A stretch of DNA of 64,000 bases from Bagarius yarrelli (Eukaryota > Chordata > Actinopteri > Siluriformes > Sisoridae), in NCBI GenBank assembly GCA_005784505.1, contig VCAZ01000032.1:3061611-3125610 (forward strand), in the 5' to 3' direction. The position numbers and the translations under genes are program-made. The notes under the pieces were generated by a model, which worked only from the letters and a program-made list of their open reading frames with translations, ran no database searches and was not told the origin of the DNA. Every line of letters begins with the position of its first letter. Within the stretch, counting starts at the first letter, position 1. Below, in pieces: positions 1-10,308 of this stretch.

Positions 1-136
1 CTCCATTCTCTCACTCGTGGCGCTTTTGTTTCTTTCGTCCCTTCGTCCTTTCTTTTTGCTTCACTTTCTTTCTTCCCCTCTCTGTATTATAATGCCCCTC
101 TCCCTCTTTCAGTCTGTAGATCTCTCACTCTCTTTC

Positions 137-153
137 TATGGTGGTGGTGGTGG

Positions 154-185
<32 letters not shown>

Positions 186-251
186 GTGATGATAAATATG
201 GTGGTGATGATGGTGATAATAATGATGATGATGATGATGGTGGTGATGATC
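137..251. repeat. GGT/GAT trinucleotide repeat
   Basis: A run of GGT then GAT codon-like triplets, interrupted by AAT and TAT units, inside TC-rich intronic DNA. The same motif family returns at 1022-1895. Confidence 0.9.
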
Positions 252-660
252 ACTCTCTTTCTCTCTCTTTGTATCTTATTGCCTCTCTGTCTTTCTCTCC
301 TTCAGTCTGTAGCTCTATCTCTCGCTCTCTTGCTCCCTGTTGCTCTTTTTTCAGTCTGTAGCTCTCTCTCGCTCTCTCTCTCTCTTTCAGTTTGTGTCTC
401 TCTTTCCCCTGTTGCTTTTTCTATCTGTCTTACTCTGTCTTTCTCGCAGAGCTTAGCTTTCTTTCTCTTGCTTTGATTCACGATTTAGAAGTTCCTCCTC
501 TCCTTCTCTCTTTTTGTCTCTTTTTTTCTCTCTCTCCTTCTCTCTCTCTCCGCCAGTCTCTCATCACAGTTCAGCAATTGACCTTTTAGCACCAGCACTT
601 TGTTTCTTACGGCTTTTTTTCCTCTTTATTTTTTCACTACAGCCATCCATCACTTTTCTC
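252..660. repeat. pyrimidine-rich (TC)n-like tract
   Basis: A degenerate CTCTCT/CTTTCT tract with recurring TTCAGTCTGTAGCTCTCTC phrases near 300 and 350, so it is partly a short tandem repeat. It has no coding signal; the open frames are a composition effect. Confidence 0.8.
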
Positions 661-801
661 GGTTTTAGCTTCTTAAACGCTGCGCCGTCAACTCGCTCTG
701 TCGATCTAGAGATCTTCTAGAAAGAAAACAAGCGCTAATGTGTGTTAAAGAGACACATAAAAACACGGGGAAAATAATTTTAGTGCAGACAGACTACATC
801 C

Positions 802-825
802 GTGTGTGTGTGTGTGTGTGTGTGT
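802..825. repeat. (GT)12 microsatellite
   Basis: An uninterrupted GT dinucleotide run in the presumed nbas intron. Confidence 0.95.
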
Positions 826-1021
826 AACGATGGACTGCGTCAAGGCTGAGGAACACAATGGACACTCGGTATCATAAAGCAGCCTTTTAATCAGAAAATC
901 TCCATTTCAGTTCCACAGGAGACATCACAGATATTCAGTACTATAAATTATGAATGTTCTAAAGCCCAGCACAGATACCCAGTCATAGTGAGACAGACCG
1001 CAGGAGGAGGAGGAGAAGGAT

Positions 1022-1895
1022 AACAGTGATGTTGATGGTGATGAGGATAATGTGGGTGATGATAAAGATGATTTAGTAATGATGAATGTAGTGTTGATGG
1101 TGGTGATGATGGTGGTGACTGTGTTTATAAAAATGATGAGGGTGGTGGTGGTGGTAGTGGTATTAATGATGACAATAATCAGAATGATGATGGTGATAAT
1201 TATAATAGTGGTAGTGATAATGATGAAGGTGGTGGTGGTGGTGATGAAAGAGAAGATAATGGTGATAATCATAATGGTGGTGGCGGCGATGATGATGATG
1301 GTGGTGGTGGAGATGATGGTAATAGTAGTGGTTATGATTATAGTAAAGATAATGATAGTGATGATCATAATGGTGATGTTGGTGATGATGATAATGTTAA
1401 TAGTGATAGTGGTGATAATGATGGTGATAGAGATGATTATAGTGATAATGGTGGTGGTAATGCTTTCAATGATGATAATGATGTTGCTGATGATAGTGGT
1501 GGTGATGCTAATAATAATAGTGGTGATAATGGTGGTGGTAATGGTAGTAATGATGGTGGTGGTGATGATGATGGTGGTGATGATGCTGATAATAATGGTG
1601 GTGATTGTGATGATAGTAATGGTATTGCTGATAATGGTGATGATAAAGATGATGATAATGGTGGTGGTGATGTTGATAATGATGATGATGTGGTTATAAT
1701 GATAGTGATGATAATGGTGGTGATTATTGATGATCATCATGTTAATAGTGACAGTAATGATGAAGATTGTGATGATGAAAGTAGTAGGGATTGTGGCGAT
1801 GATAAAGTTGGTGGTGGTGATGATGGTGCTGATGATGAAATTGGTGGTGTTGGTGATGAAGTTGGTAGTGATGATGATAGTATTCATAATAATAA
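1022..1895. repeat. 870-bp degenerate GAT/GGT/AAT triplet block
   Basis: The + strand is built of GATGAT, GGTGGT, AATAAT and AGT triplets and contains very few C residues. The low complexity leaves several frames open on both strands, reading as Ile/Thr-rich or Met/Val-rich nonsense. It looks like an old, mutated trinucleotide minisatellite with strong strand asymmetry. Confidence 0.9.
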
Positions 1896-1937
1896 AGTAT
1901 TTGTTTTGTTTGGTTTATTATTTTTGGTGGTGTTAAT

Positions 1938-2048
1938 GCTCGACCGATAATCGTTTTACTGATATTTTTTTGTAACTTTAGCAAATATCAGTTTTGTAAT
2001 ACTGAATCCACCGATAATTGACATGTTTTGAGAATTACATGCACTTGT
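1938..2048 (+). mobile_element. CCGATAT-family element, left-end fragment
   Basis: It begins CTCGACCGATAATCG, continues with ATATCAGTTTTGTAAT and a TCCACCGATAA block, then TTTTGAGAATTACATGCA. The same order of blocks recurs at 27081 and 40395 here. I do not know a family name; the inverted ATATCGG motifs suggest a non-autonomous DNA element. Confidence 0.6.
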
Positions 2049-2103
2049 AAATTTACACGGACACTCCAGATAGCTATCCAGTGCCTGTTCGCACTGGAGT
2101 TCA

Positions 2104-2105
<2 letters not shown>

Positions 2106-2174
<69 letters not shown>
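2106..2174. repeat. compound (CT)n(CA)n microsatellite
   Basis: About 14 CT units run directly into about 20 CA units. Confidence 0.95.
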
Positions 2175-2176
<2 letters not shown>

Positions 2177-2465
2177 TTCTGAAGGCCGACATCTCTGCTG
2201 GTGTGTGCAAAGCCTTTAATCAAACGCAGCAGGTTGTTTATTTTGCTGGCTTCTGGCGCCCCTGCTGCTGCGCTGCTCTGTGTTCCAAAGTCACAACCTG
2301 CATTATTTATACCGGGGGAGGGGAGAGCAGTATGACAGGTGTGTGTGTGCGTGTGTGTGTTTGAAGGAGGGTCCCTCAAGGGTAGCTCTTGGTCATGACC
2401 TCATCAGTACAGGTGCAGGCAGGGTCAGTGGTGTCTCACATGGCCAACTTAATGCAGAAAAACAA

Positions 2466-2489
2466 ACACACACACACACACACACACAT
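2466..2489. repeat. (CA)n microsatellite
   Basis: About 12 CA units. Confidence 0.9.
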
Positions 2490-2562
2490 TAATATTTACA
2501 CTCGATTTAATGTGTCTGGACTTGTTACTTTCTCGTTTTACTTTCTATTTTACACATATATA

Positions 2563-2564
<2 letters not shown>

Positions 2565-2607
<43 letters not shown>

Positions 2608-2621
2608 GTGTGTGTGTGTGT
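2565..2621. repeat. (GT)n microsatellite
   Basis: About 28 GT units with one GC interruption. Confidence 0.95.
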
Positions 2622-2710
2622 TTCTGACGTGTTTAGCAAGATGTGAGTGTGTTCTGATGGCAGTGATACTGTGATCTCTGCATATTTTTAAAGCTGCCAA
2701 TCAATATCAG

Positions 2711-2745
<35 letters not shown>
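2711..2745. repeat. (CA)n microsatellite
   Basis: About 17 CA units. Confidence 0.95.
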
Positions 2746-2747
<2 letters not shown>

Positions 2748-2769
2748 GTCTATAAGACTGGCTGCACTT

Positions 2770-3234
2770 ACATGTGTATTGAAATCGATTTTTTTTTTGC
2801 CCTGCCTTTGTTCATTTCTTTATGTTTGTTCCATTCCCCATCTGTCTTCTCAATTTCCCTCCATTCTTCCACTGCCACTCTTCCTCCTCCTCCATCTTCT
2901 TTTTCCTCCCTTGTCTCTTTTTTTTTGCCTTTTTTTATCTCTCTTTTTTCTCTCCCCTTCTTTCTCCTTTCTTTTCTCTCTCTCTTTTTCTCCGTCCTGC
3001 ATCATCTCTGATTTTTTTTTTCACTCCTTTCCCATGTGTCCTCCTCTCTCCCCTTGTCTTATTCTCTTGTTTTCTCTACTCCTCCCTCTCTTTGCCTGCT
3101 CTGTCCTCTGACTTTCTCTTTTGTTCTTTCTCTTATTTCCTTTTTGACGAACGATCACTTTCTCTTTTCTGACTCCCCCTGTCTTTCTTTTCTTTTCTTA
3201 TTCTTGTTGCCCTGTCTGTCTCTCTGTCTGTCTC

Positions 3235-3283
<49 letters not shown>

Positions 3284-3286
3284 CAG
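2770..3286 (+). repeat. 500-bp polypyrimidine tract ending in the nbas acceptor
   Basis: Nearly pure C/T DNA passes from TTTCTCTCC-type sequence through (CTGTCTCT)n at about 3210-3250 to (TC)n at 3245-3280, then GTTCAG. The final part serves as an exceptionally long polypyrimidine tract for the acceptor at 3285-3286. Its many open frames carry no recognisable protein. Confidence 0.85.
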
Positions 3287-3553
3287 GTAAGTGAGGAGTG
3301 CTGTGACTCGGAGCTGTTGACTCTGCTGCTGGACGCGGGTGTGTTGGTGCAGTGTGTGAACTCGGTTCTTTATCCGTCGCTCGTATCTCACATGCTGTCC
3401 CGGGGTTCATGGGACATGGACGCCGCCGCACGTCAGCTTCAGCAGGCCGGACATCACGCCCAGGCCGGGTCTCTACTGCTCGCCCACCGCGGGGCTCACC
3501 CGGCCCTTAACACTTTTAACACCGCCCTCGCTGTCCTTCGCAAGTGGATCTGA
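3287..3553 (+). CDS. nbas: NBAS C-terminal exon (partial gene, last exon)
   Basis: NBAS is a very large cytosolic/ER-associated subunit of the NRZ (Dsl1-like) tethering complex for Golgi-to-ER vesicles, and it also acts in nonsense-mediated decay. Only the last 88 codons are here. After the CAG acceptor the frame reads VSEECCDSEL, then helical Leu-rich sequence, a central PSLVSHMLSRGSWD segment, a QLQQAGHHAQAGSLLLAHRG segment, and ends LAVLRKWI before TGA. The exon is CpG-rich and codon-like, unlike the flanking simple repeats. The Leu/Ala helical-repeat style and the final TALxxxxxW fit my recollection of the vertebrate NBAS C-terminus. The downstream convergent neighbour lratd1 gives the same synteny as human 2p24. 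Oddity: the exon begins GTAAGT, a perfect donor directly after the acceptor. The symbol rests largely on synteny and was not confirmed by a search. Confidence 0.7.
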   Translation, partial: VSEECCDSELLTLLLDAGVLVQCVNSVLYPSLVSHMLSRGSWDMDAAARQLQQAGHHAQAGSLLLAHRGAHPALNTFNTALAVLRKWI

Positions 3554-3567
3554 CAAAAACATGCTCG

Positions 3568-3569
<2 letters not shown>

Positions 3570-3640
<71 letters not shown>
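3570..3640. repeat. (CA)35 microsatellite in the nbas 3' UTR
   Basis: An uninterrupted CA run of about 35 units that begins 17 bases after the stop codon. It would be transcribed in the mRNA. Confidence 0.95.
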
Positions 3641-3642
<2 letters not shown>

Positions 3643-3726
3643 CATGTGGCTGACCATCCAGTGAAAGGTTTTTTTCCTTCTTTATGCTGATGATGATAAT
3701 TAAAGGAATGCATGAGTTTTCAGTAG

Positions 3727-3732
3727 AATAAA
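3727..3732 (+). promoter_or_regulatory. nbas: nbas poly(A) signal AATAAA
   Basis: A canonical AATAAA lies 174 nt after the stop. It is followed at about 3750-3777 by a GT-rich stretch (GATTGGTTTATG, GATGTGTGTTAC) suited to CstF binding. It is the first canonical signal on this strand after the stop. Confidence 0.6.
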
Positions 3733-3898
3733 TTGAATTAAAGTTGAATTGATTGGTTTATGAATGATGTGTGTTACATTCTGATTATTCATTCATTAAA
3801 GATGAAATAATCTGAACACTCGGCTGAGCTCATCACGTCTCTATCGCGACTGCAGAGTGTTTTATTTACCTTCAAACTATAGATCTGAACCAGAAACA

Positions 3899-4600
3899 GC
3901 TATTTATCCATCTACCCATCCATCCATCCATCTACCCATCCATCTAACCATCCATCCATCGACCCATCCATCAACCAGCTATCCATCCCATCCATCTACC
4001 CACCAGCTATCCATCCATCCATCCATCCATCCCCATCTAACATCTAACCAGCTATCCATCCATCCATCTACATCTATCCACCATCCATCTAACCAGCTAT
4101 CCATCCATCCATCCATCCATCTACCCATCCATCTAACCAGCTATCCATCCATCCACCATCCCATCCATTCCATCAATCAATCGCCCATGCTATACCAGTC
4201 TATCCATCCATCCATCCATCTAACCATCCAGCCATCCATCCATCCATCCAGCTATTCATTTATCCATCCATCCAACCAGCTATCTATCTATCTATCTATC
4301 TATCCATCTAACCAGCTATCCATATCCATCCATCTACCCCTCCATCTAACCAGCTATCCATCCATCCATCTATCCATCCATCTAACCAGCTATTCATTTA
4401 TCCATCCATCCAACCAGCTATCTTATCTATCTATCTATCTATACATTTAACCAGCTATCTATCTAACCAACTATCCATCCATCTAACCAGCTATCCATCC
4501 ATCCACCCATCCATCTAACCATCTTTTCATCTATCCTTTTAACCAACCATCCATCCATCCAGCTATTCATCTAACTATCTATACATATACATATATACAC
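3899..4600. repeat. (TCCA)n / (TCTA)n tetranucleotide tract
   Basis: A degenerate ATCC-type repeat of about 700 bp with recurring AACCAGCTATCCATCC phrases about 40-60 bp apart, and pure (TATC) runs near 4282-4302 and 4425-4442. This is a simple repeat with an emerging longer period. Confidence 0.9.
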
Positions 4601-4614
4601 TCACCTATGATCCG

Positions 4615-5098
4615 TCCATCCATATTCTCACTCTTCTTTCTAATTACTTTCCTCTTTCTTTGTCCTTCATTTTTTTTTAGAATATTTTGTTCTTTTTCTC
4701 CCTGCTCTCGCTTCTCTTTTTATTCCTTCAACTTTCTGTTTTCTATCAGGTTTTCCCTTCTTCTCTCCATCCTTACACCTTTTATTTTACTTCTTCTTGC
4801 TTTTGCCTCTTTATTCCTTCCTCCCCTTTTTCATTTTTCCCTGTTATTTCTTCCTTTCCTTTTGAGTTGTTCTCTCATTTACTCTTTAACTGTTTACTTC
4901 CATTTTCCACCTTTTACTTCCTTTCTCATTTTTCTTTGTTCTTTCTTTATCAATCCAATCTTCTTTTTTTTGTCTTTGTGTTCCACTTCCATTTATCATT
5001 ATTATTTGTTCATCATTTTTTTATTGTCTCCCTTCTGCAATCTCACACATTTTTTTCTTTTTCTTGTCCTCTTGCTTTACCACTCATCCACCCATGGA

Positions 5099-5129
<31 letters not shown>

Positions 5130-5130
5130 C
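4615..5130. repeat. T-rich polypyrimidine tract ending in (TC)n
   Basis: About 500 bp of TTCTTTCC-type DNA finish in a pure CT run at about 5100-5129. The 247-residue open frame over it is Phe/Leu/Ser nonsense. Confidence 0.85.
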
Positions 5131-5324
5131 TGATGTGAGGGTAATAACATTACTCAGGCTGTTTAGTCACACTAACCCTGATCTATCGCTCATTCCAGCA
5201 CATGGTTCTCAACCCATCTGTCCAACCGCGTGTGTGTGTGTGTGTTTGAGTGCTATGTGTCATATGTTCATCTGGGGTTTTTTCTGCCTAGTTATTAATA
5301 CACACACACAGGACCACATGAGAC

Positions 5325-6516
5325 CCAGAGGTTACGAGTTTAAATCTTAACATCTTTCGAGTATTAATCAGAGGTTATGAGTTAAATCCCAAAATCTGCC
5401 ACAGATATTAATCCAGAGGTTACGAGTTTAAATCCCAAAGTCAGCCACAGATATTAATCCAGAGGTTATAAATTTAAATCTCAGCATCGGCCACAGATAT
5501 TAATCCCGAGGTTACGAGTTTAAATCCCGAAGTCTGCCACAGATATTCATCCAGAGGTTAACGAGTTTAAATCCCAGAGTCAGCCAACAGATATTAAATT
5601 CCAGAGGTTACGAGTTTAAATCCCAAAGTCAGCCTGCCACAGATATTAATCCAGAGGTTACGAGTTTAAATCCCAAAGCTGCCACAGAGATATAATCCAG
5701 AGGTTACGAGTTTAAATCCCAAAGTCTGCCACAGATATTAATCCAGAGGTTACGAGTTTAAATTCCAAAGTCTGCCACAGATATTAATCCAGAGGTTACG
5801 AGTTTTAAATCCCAAAATCGGCCCACAGATATTAATCCAGAGGTATAAATTTAAATCTCAGCATCGGCCACAGTATTAATTCCAGAGGTTACGAGTTTAA
5901 ATCCCAAAGTCTGCCACAGATATTAATCCAGAGGTTATAAATTCCGAGTTTAATCCAAATCCCAAAGTCTGCCACAGATATTAATCCAGAGGTTACGAGT
6001 TTAAATCTTAACATCTTTCGCAGATATTAATTCAGAGGTTATGAGTTTAAATCCCAAAGTCTGCCACAGATATTAATCCAGAGGTTACGAGTTTAATCCC
6101 AAAGTCTGCCCACAGATATTAATTCAGAGGTTATGAGTTTAAATCCCAAATCTGCCACAGATATTAATCCAGAGGTTACGAGTTTAAATCCCAAAGTCTG
6201 CCACAGATATTAATCCAGAGGTTACGAGTTTAAATCCCAAAGTCTGCCACAGATATTAATCCAGAGGTTACGAGTTTAAATCCCAAAGTCTGCCACAGAT
6301 ATTAATCCAGAGGTTACGAGTTTAAAATCCCAAAGTCTTGATGATTACGTCCACACCCTACCTTCAATATCTGCATATTAAGTTCCAGAGGTTACGAGTT
6401 TAAATCCCAAAGTCTGCCACAGATATTAATCCAGAGGTTACGAGTTTAAATCCCAAAGTCTGCCACAGATATTAATCCAGAGGTTACGAGTTTAAATCCC
6501 AAAGTCTGCCACAGAT
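5325..6516 (+). repeat. 46-bp minisatellite, about 25 copies
   Basis: The unit is about 46 bp and contains AGAGGTTACGAGTTTAAATC, then CCAAAGTCTGCCACAGAT and ATTAATCC. I counted about 25 copies by the GGTTACGAG or GGTTATGAG landmark. Copies at 5464, 5842 and 5934 carry the GGTTATAAATTT variant. An unrelated ~45-bp insert interrupts the array at about 6340-6384. The unit length is not a multiple of three, and the array has no long open frame. Confidence 0.95.
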
Positions 6517-7007
6517 TATGTCTATAAGAAATAACATTGCTTGAGTAGCAGCAACGTGGCAACTTTCGTCTTTGTCATTAGCGTCACTTTTATTTGTGAT
6601 AAGTATATTTTAGTTTACTCTCTGATGTGGAAAATCACATCATCACAGATGCAGAACACTCAAAAGGGGATGAGAAACATTATTTTTCATGGAGGAATAA
6701 TGGAACCCTCGGGCAAAGTCAACTATCCCATAATTCTGGCATTAGAACCATCGCTGCAGGGCAAACTTGGCAACCAAGCCCTTGTCTTTTGGTGCCAACA
6801 CTGCTTAGTTAAATCACCTGCTGGGTAACCTGAAATAGCTCTGGTTATGGGGTGTCTATCTTAAGACACGACATTTTCTGGGCGTCAGCAGCAGTTGGGG
6901 GGGGGGCATAGAGGGGTGGAGGGGTTATACCTTATACTTTTATTAGATGATGATAAATCTGCATCTTACACAAACACTGCAGAGAGGTGTTAATTAGCTC
7001 ATGCCTG
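6517..7007. other. no recognised feature
   Basis: Apparently unique sequence with a short G9 run near 6898-6906. The 95-residue open frame at 6541-6828 resembles nothing I know and has no codon bias, so I do not call it. Confidence 0.4.
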
Positions 7008-7110
7008 GGTTGCTAGAAAGTGCTTGCTCAGTGGTTAAGGTGTTAGACTGAACATCGGGGGTTGTATTCCCGGCACCACCAAGCTGCCACTTCCTAGCCA
7101 CCTTAGCATC
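7008..7110 (+). mobile_element. SINE family A, head fragment
   Basis: tRNA-like head with an A-box type CAGTGGTTAAGGTG and a degraded B box (GGGTTGTATTCCC), followed by the family phrase CACCAAGCTGCCAC. The 3' part is lost. Confidence 0.7.
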
Positions 7111-7311
7111 AGCTAATTGACACACCTGTATGTACTGTATAAGATCTATCACCGAGGATTATGGGAATCATGGGTTCAAGGGTTTAAGGGCTTCGCTCTG
7201 GGGAACAAAAGTTGCAGCTCGCTGGTTCTGGGAATGGAACCCAGATAGATTTTTTGCATACGATGCAGTGTTCTACAGCTGCACCTTCCACATTGCAATT
7301 AGCTGATGCCT

Positions 7312-7412
7312 ATGTTGCTAGAAAGCAGTAGCTTAGTTGGTAATGTGTTAGACTGCTAATTGGAAGGTCATGAGTTTAATTCCCATAAGTACCAAGCTGC
7401 CACTGCTAGGCC
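7312..7412 (+). mobile_element. SINE family A, head fragment
   Basis: TTAGTTGGTAATGTGTTAGA head, decayed B box GAGTTTAATTCCC, then CCAAGCTGCCACTGCTAGG. About 300 bp after, and in the same direction as, the copy at 7008; both begin with a shared TTGCTAGAAAG flank, so the pair may be a duplication. Confidence 0.7.
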
Positions 7413-7965
7413 AAAGATAAAAATGTAAGATTAACTTAAACCAAAAACTGAAAAAGAAGAAAGATCGGACGGTATGCTAGGTGTTTAAGGATGAAGGTCT
7501 CTCTAAGACAGTCAGTTACTTTGATTTTTGACACTGATGGGAAGTTTATTCCACCACCTCGGTGTCAGAACAGACTCACCTTGTTTCCTGGAAGATGTTG
7601 GAACCAGTCGAGCAGTGCTTGTGGATCTAAGGAAGAAAGATGCAGTATGGGAGGACTTCCACATGTCCTGACTCCAAAATCAAATGCTGGTCCCTAAAGC
7701 ATTCATACCATCCTGCAGAAGTTGCAAGTTAGATGGGCGGGGTTTGTTCTGTGCATGGATGATAATTGGTTAAGGGCCTGGTCGATCATGTGCTGTCAGA
7801 TGGCAAGCGTTTGAAAGGAAAGCCAAAAAGCGATTCAGGGACAATCTCAGGGGGTCCATGCAGTGGCAACATTGCAGAAAACCCATTTTCCTTGAAGTCC
7901 TGTTTGGACAACCATCCAACCATCCCTTGCCTGTTTACTGTCAGTAGTCACAAACTCGGGGGGGA
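7413..7965. other. no recognised feature
   Basis: Unique-looking sequence without repeats or a credible gene. Small open frames at 7491-7697 and 7766-8032 resemble no protein I know. Confidence 0.4.
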
Positions 7966-8060
7966 GAACAATTCACTTGGTCTTTGCCCAGTCTCCCCTT
8001 ATCTAAGATGGTATCTTCCAGTTTCTTACTGACTGAACACACCTGGTCCAGGTAATCAGC
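7966..8060 (+). repeat. dispersed repeat, copy 1 of 2
   Basis: It shares TAAGATGGT, TTCCAGTTTCT-like, and ACACACCTGGTCCAGGTA in the same order with 10138-10228. The family is not recognised. Confidence 0.55.
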
Positions 8061-9271
8061 GGTGGGTATTGCAGGCATAGTTGAAAAAAAATGGGCATGA
8101 GAGTGGCCCTTGAGGAACTTGGTTTGCCCACCCCTGGTGCAGATGAAGTCAAATCCAGGACAGCTGCATATCCAGCCAGAGATGCCAACCCTACCACCAC
8201 AACGACGGCATCCAGCATCCAGCATCCCAATGTGAATATTTTCTAATGACAGACAATACATTTCAGCCACCCCAAGTAATACGGATTTTCAACCCTAGCA
8301 TCATATATTTGCACATAAAACATGTAAATAAAAAAAAAACCCAGTATAAATAAAATATAAAAAATAATAAAAAAGCTTTTGAATGCATGCCTAAGGCAAC
8401 ATCAGGAGCACGGGTCAAAGCGAAACAGCTTTTGCTGACTAAAAAAAATCCTAAACCTGCTTCTGTTGGCTTTTCTTGGCTTTCCAATAATGCAAACGTT
8501 TGAAACGGCTCTCGGACGTACACGCAACTTAGCCAGCGTTCGGTTCGGTTCGCTTTTGGGCCAGAAATGCTTTGCATTTTAATGTCAAATGTATTTATTT
8601 TTTTTGCAAAATTCAGATTCTTCAGTTGAAAATTCCTGCGGGGGCGCATTAGCATGCTAAGGTTCCACCGTATAGCGGTTTCTTTGGGTATAGATTTATT
8701 TGCGAACTAGGATGTTTTTATTTCCCATATTCAGGTTCGTTTACAGTGAACCCACTAGCAAATTTTTAGTTTTTTGGTTCTGTCTCTTTGTGTCTCCGTC
8801 TTTTATAGTGTCCTGCTGAAGTACCTGCTTGAACTCAAATAGAATACCAAATAATCATTTTTTTCTACTTTCTCCAGCCCTCCCTGATCCATCCTATATT
8901 TGGAACGCTGATCTAAGAAATATTTGGACCCACTTTCCCCACACAGACAGACTAAAGATGTGCGAGATTGCTGCAAACGGTAGCACTTAGAAACCATGGA
9001 AATGGCTTCGGATCTCAAATGATGCCATACGTTTTGCTATGATAGCTTTAGAACCGCAATTACTGAGAACAGTTTTGCACTCAAGTCTCCATCAGTGACC
9101 AGTTCAAGAAAATAGACTTCATCACTTGAACTAGAACAAATTCCCTGCTTACACAATTGCATTTCGACCATCAAGCAATAAGAAAAAGGGTTCTAACAGA
9201 TAGAAGCAGTCTCTCTGAGTCGACTAACGGAATAGTTCTCAGTCGAGTCGCAGTACAAATGGAGAATTAAC
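8061..9271. other. no recognised feature
   Basis: About 1.2 kb with no simple repeat, no recognised mobile element and no gene. Open frames on the minus strand here (8263-8655, 8803-9018) lack similarity to anything I know. Confidence 0.4.
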
Positions 9272-9430
9272 TTGTATATTTATCCAGAGCGACTTACATT
9301 TATCTCTTTTATCCAACTGAGCAATGGGGGGTTAAGGGCCCAGCAGAGGCAGCTTGGGGGTGGCAGGTATCGAACCCTTATCATTCACTTAGCAGGCCTA
9401 CACCTTAACCACTGTGCTACCCACCTCCCC
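9272..9430 (-). mobile_element. SINE family A, 5'-complete copy with short tail
   Basis: Read on the minus strand the head is GTAGCACAGTGGTTAAGGTG with B box GGTTCGATACC. It ends in the conserved tail phrase AAGTCGCTCTGGATAA. On the plus strand the tail comes first (TTATCCAGAGCGACTTACA at about 9280). Confidence 0.75.
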
Positions 9431-10137
9431 CATCCCAGGTTCCCTCTCCTCCGTTTATCTCTAGAAGTTTACTATTTCATTTGATTGACTTTATATGTGT
9501 TTGTAAAGCCGCTTGGTGACTGTGCTGCATAAAAATTCCTTTTCTCTATAATTTACTTTTAGAAATTAAAACGCGACTAATAAAGTCTGAAGAAGTGTTA
9601 AAACTTCACAGAGTATTACAGAGAGGAGACTCAGGATTTAGACTCCTACTGACCGTCAGTTGAGCTTCACTGATTAAAATTGGATTGATTTTAAGTAGAG
9701 TTTTTCCTCCTGTCTATTTAGAATTGAGAAAGTCGACAAGGATGACAAGATTTGTTGTTGTTGTTGGTTTTTTTTTTTACAAGCCAGTTTAAAGGCTAAG
9801 TTTAGCACAGCAAAGGCTACGTTTAGACAAAAGCACATATAAAATCTCAACCAACAAAAAAATCATGTTTTAAAAGTATTTTTTGGTGTTTTATTCAAAT
9901 CCTATTCCAGATTTTTGTCTCTTCTTTCTTTCTTTCTTTCTTTCTTTCTTAAGTGATGTTCAACATCTGTTCATTCAGCTACAATAATATGATCCCAGCG
10001 GCGGTTGAGTCAGATTCAGGTCTCTGTCCAGGACACTCCAGTTCCTCCACTCCAACCAGAATGCACTATGTTTTAATTGAGCTCCCAGAGACATTGTAGC
10101 AGGTCAGATGTGTCCAGTTAATCTAAAGCTGGAAGAC
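9431..10137. other. AT-rich, no gene; (TTTC)n at 9920-9950
   Basis: Only a (TTTC)7 microsatellite and short (TTG)n are visible. Confidence 0.5.
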
Positions 10138-10228
10138 ACCAATTCACCAGGTCTTCCCAAATCCCACCCGTATTTAAGATGGTTCAATCCTCCAGCTTCT
10201 GGTTGAACGTACACACCTGGTCCAGGTA
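10138..10228 (+). repeat. dispersed repeat, copy 2 of 2
   Basis: Matches 7966-8060, with the shared core ACACACCTGGTCCAGGTA preceded by TTTAAGATGG and CCTCCAGCTTCTGG. Confidence 0.55.
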
Positions 10229-10282
10229 GCTGGTTAACAGGAAGTAGAGCCTGACAATTTTTTTCTTTATGTAGACACTTTA

Positions 10283-10308
10283 TGTGTGTGTGTGTGTGTG
10301 TGTGTGTT
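10283..10308. repeat. (GT)n microsatellite
   Basis: About 13 GT units. Confidence 0.9.

Larger units (their letters stand above)
1..3286 (+). other. nbas: intron upstream of the nbas terminal exon (partial)
   Basis: This stretch precedes the terminal coding exon and ends in a pyrimidine tract plus CAG at 3286, so it is read as the last intron, cut by the window edge. I looked for further + strand exons with acceptor, open frame and donor. The only near-candidates, around 634-720 and 2174-2219, end quickly in stops and resemble no protein. The content is almost all simple sequence: TC-rich DNA, a GAT/GGT block, (GT)n and (CA)n. An inference, only as sure as the nbas call. Confidence 0.6.
3554..3745 (+). 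other. nbas: nbas 3' UTR with (CA)n
   Basis: About 190 nt lie between the TGA and the predicted cleavage site. It holds a long (CA)n at 3570-3640 and then AT-rich sequence. The end is inferred from the AATAAA at 3727. Confidence 0.55.

Noticed and set aside
925..1887. 320-codon minus-strand open frame of Ile/Thr/Asn
   Set aside because: It lies wholly on the GAT/GGT triplet repeat, where missing C and G on one strand removes stops. No domain or codon bias.
2174..2340. Possible extra nbas exon after CAG at 2174
   Set aside because: The frame stops within 15 codons in the reading that follows the acceptor, and there is no donor with an open frame.
4607..5350. 247-codon Phe/Leu/Ser frame
   Set aside because: Polypyrimidine tract translated; no real protein features.
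5325..6516. CRISPR-like array
   Set aside because: There are no unique spacers; the whole 46-bp unit repeats, so it is a minisatellite in a vertebrate genome.
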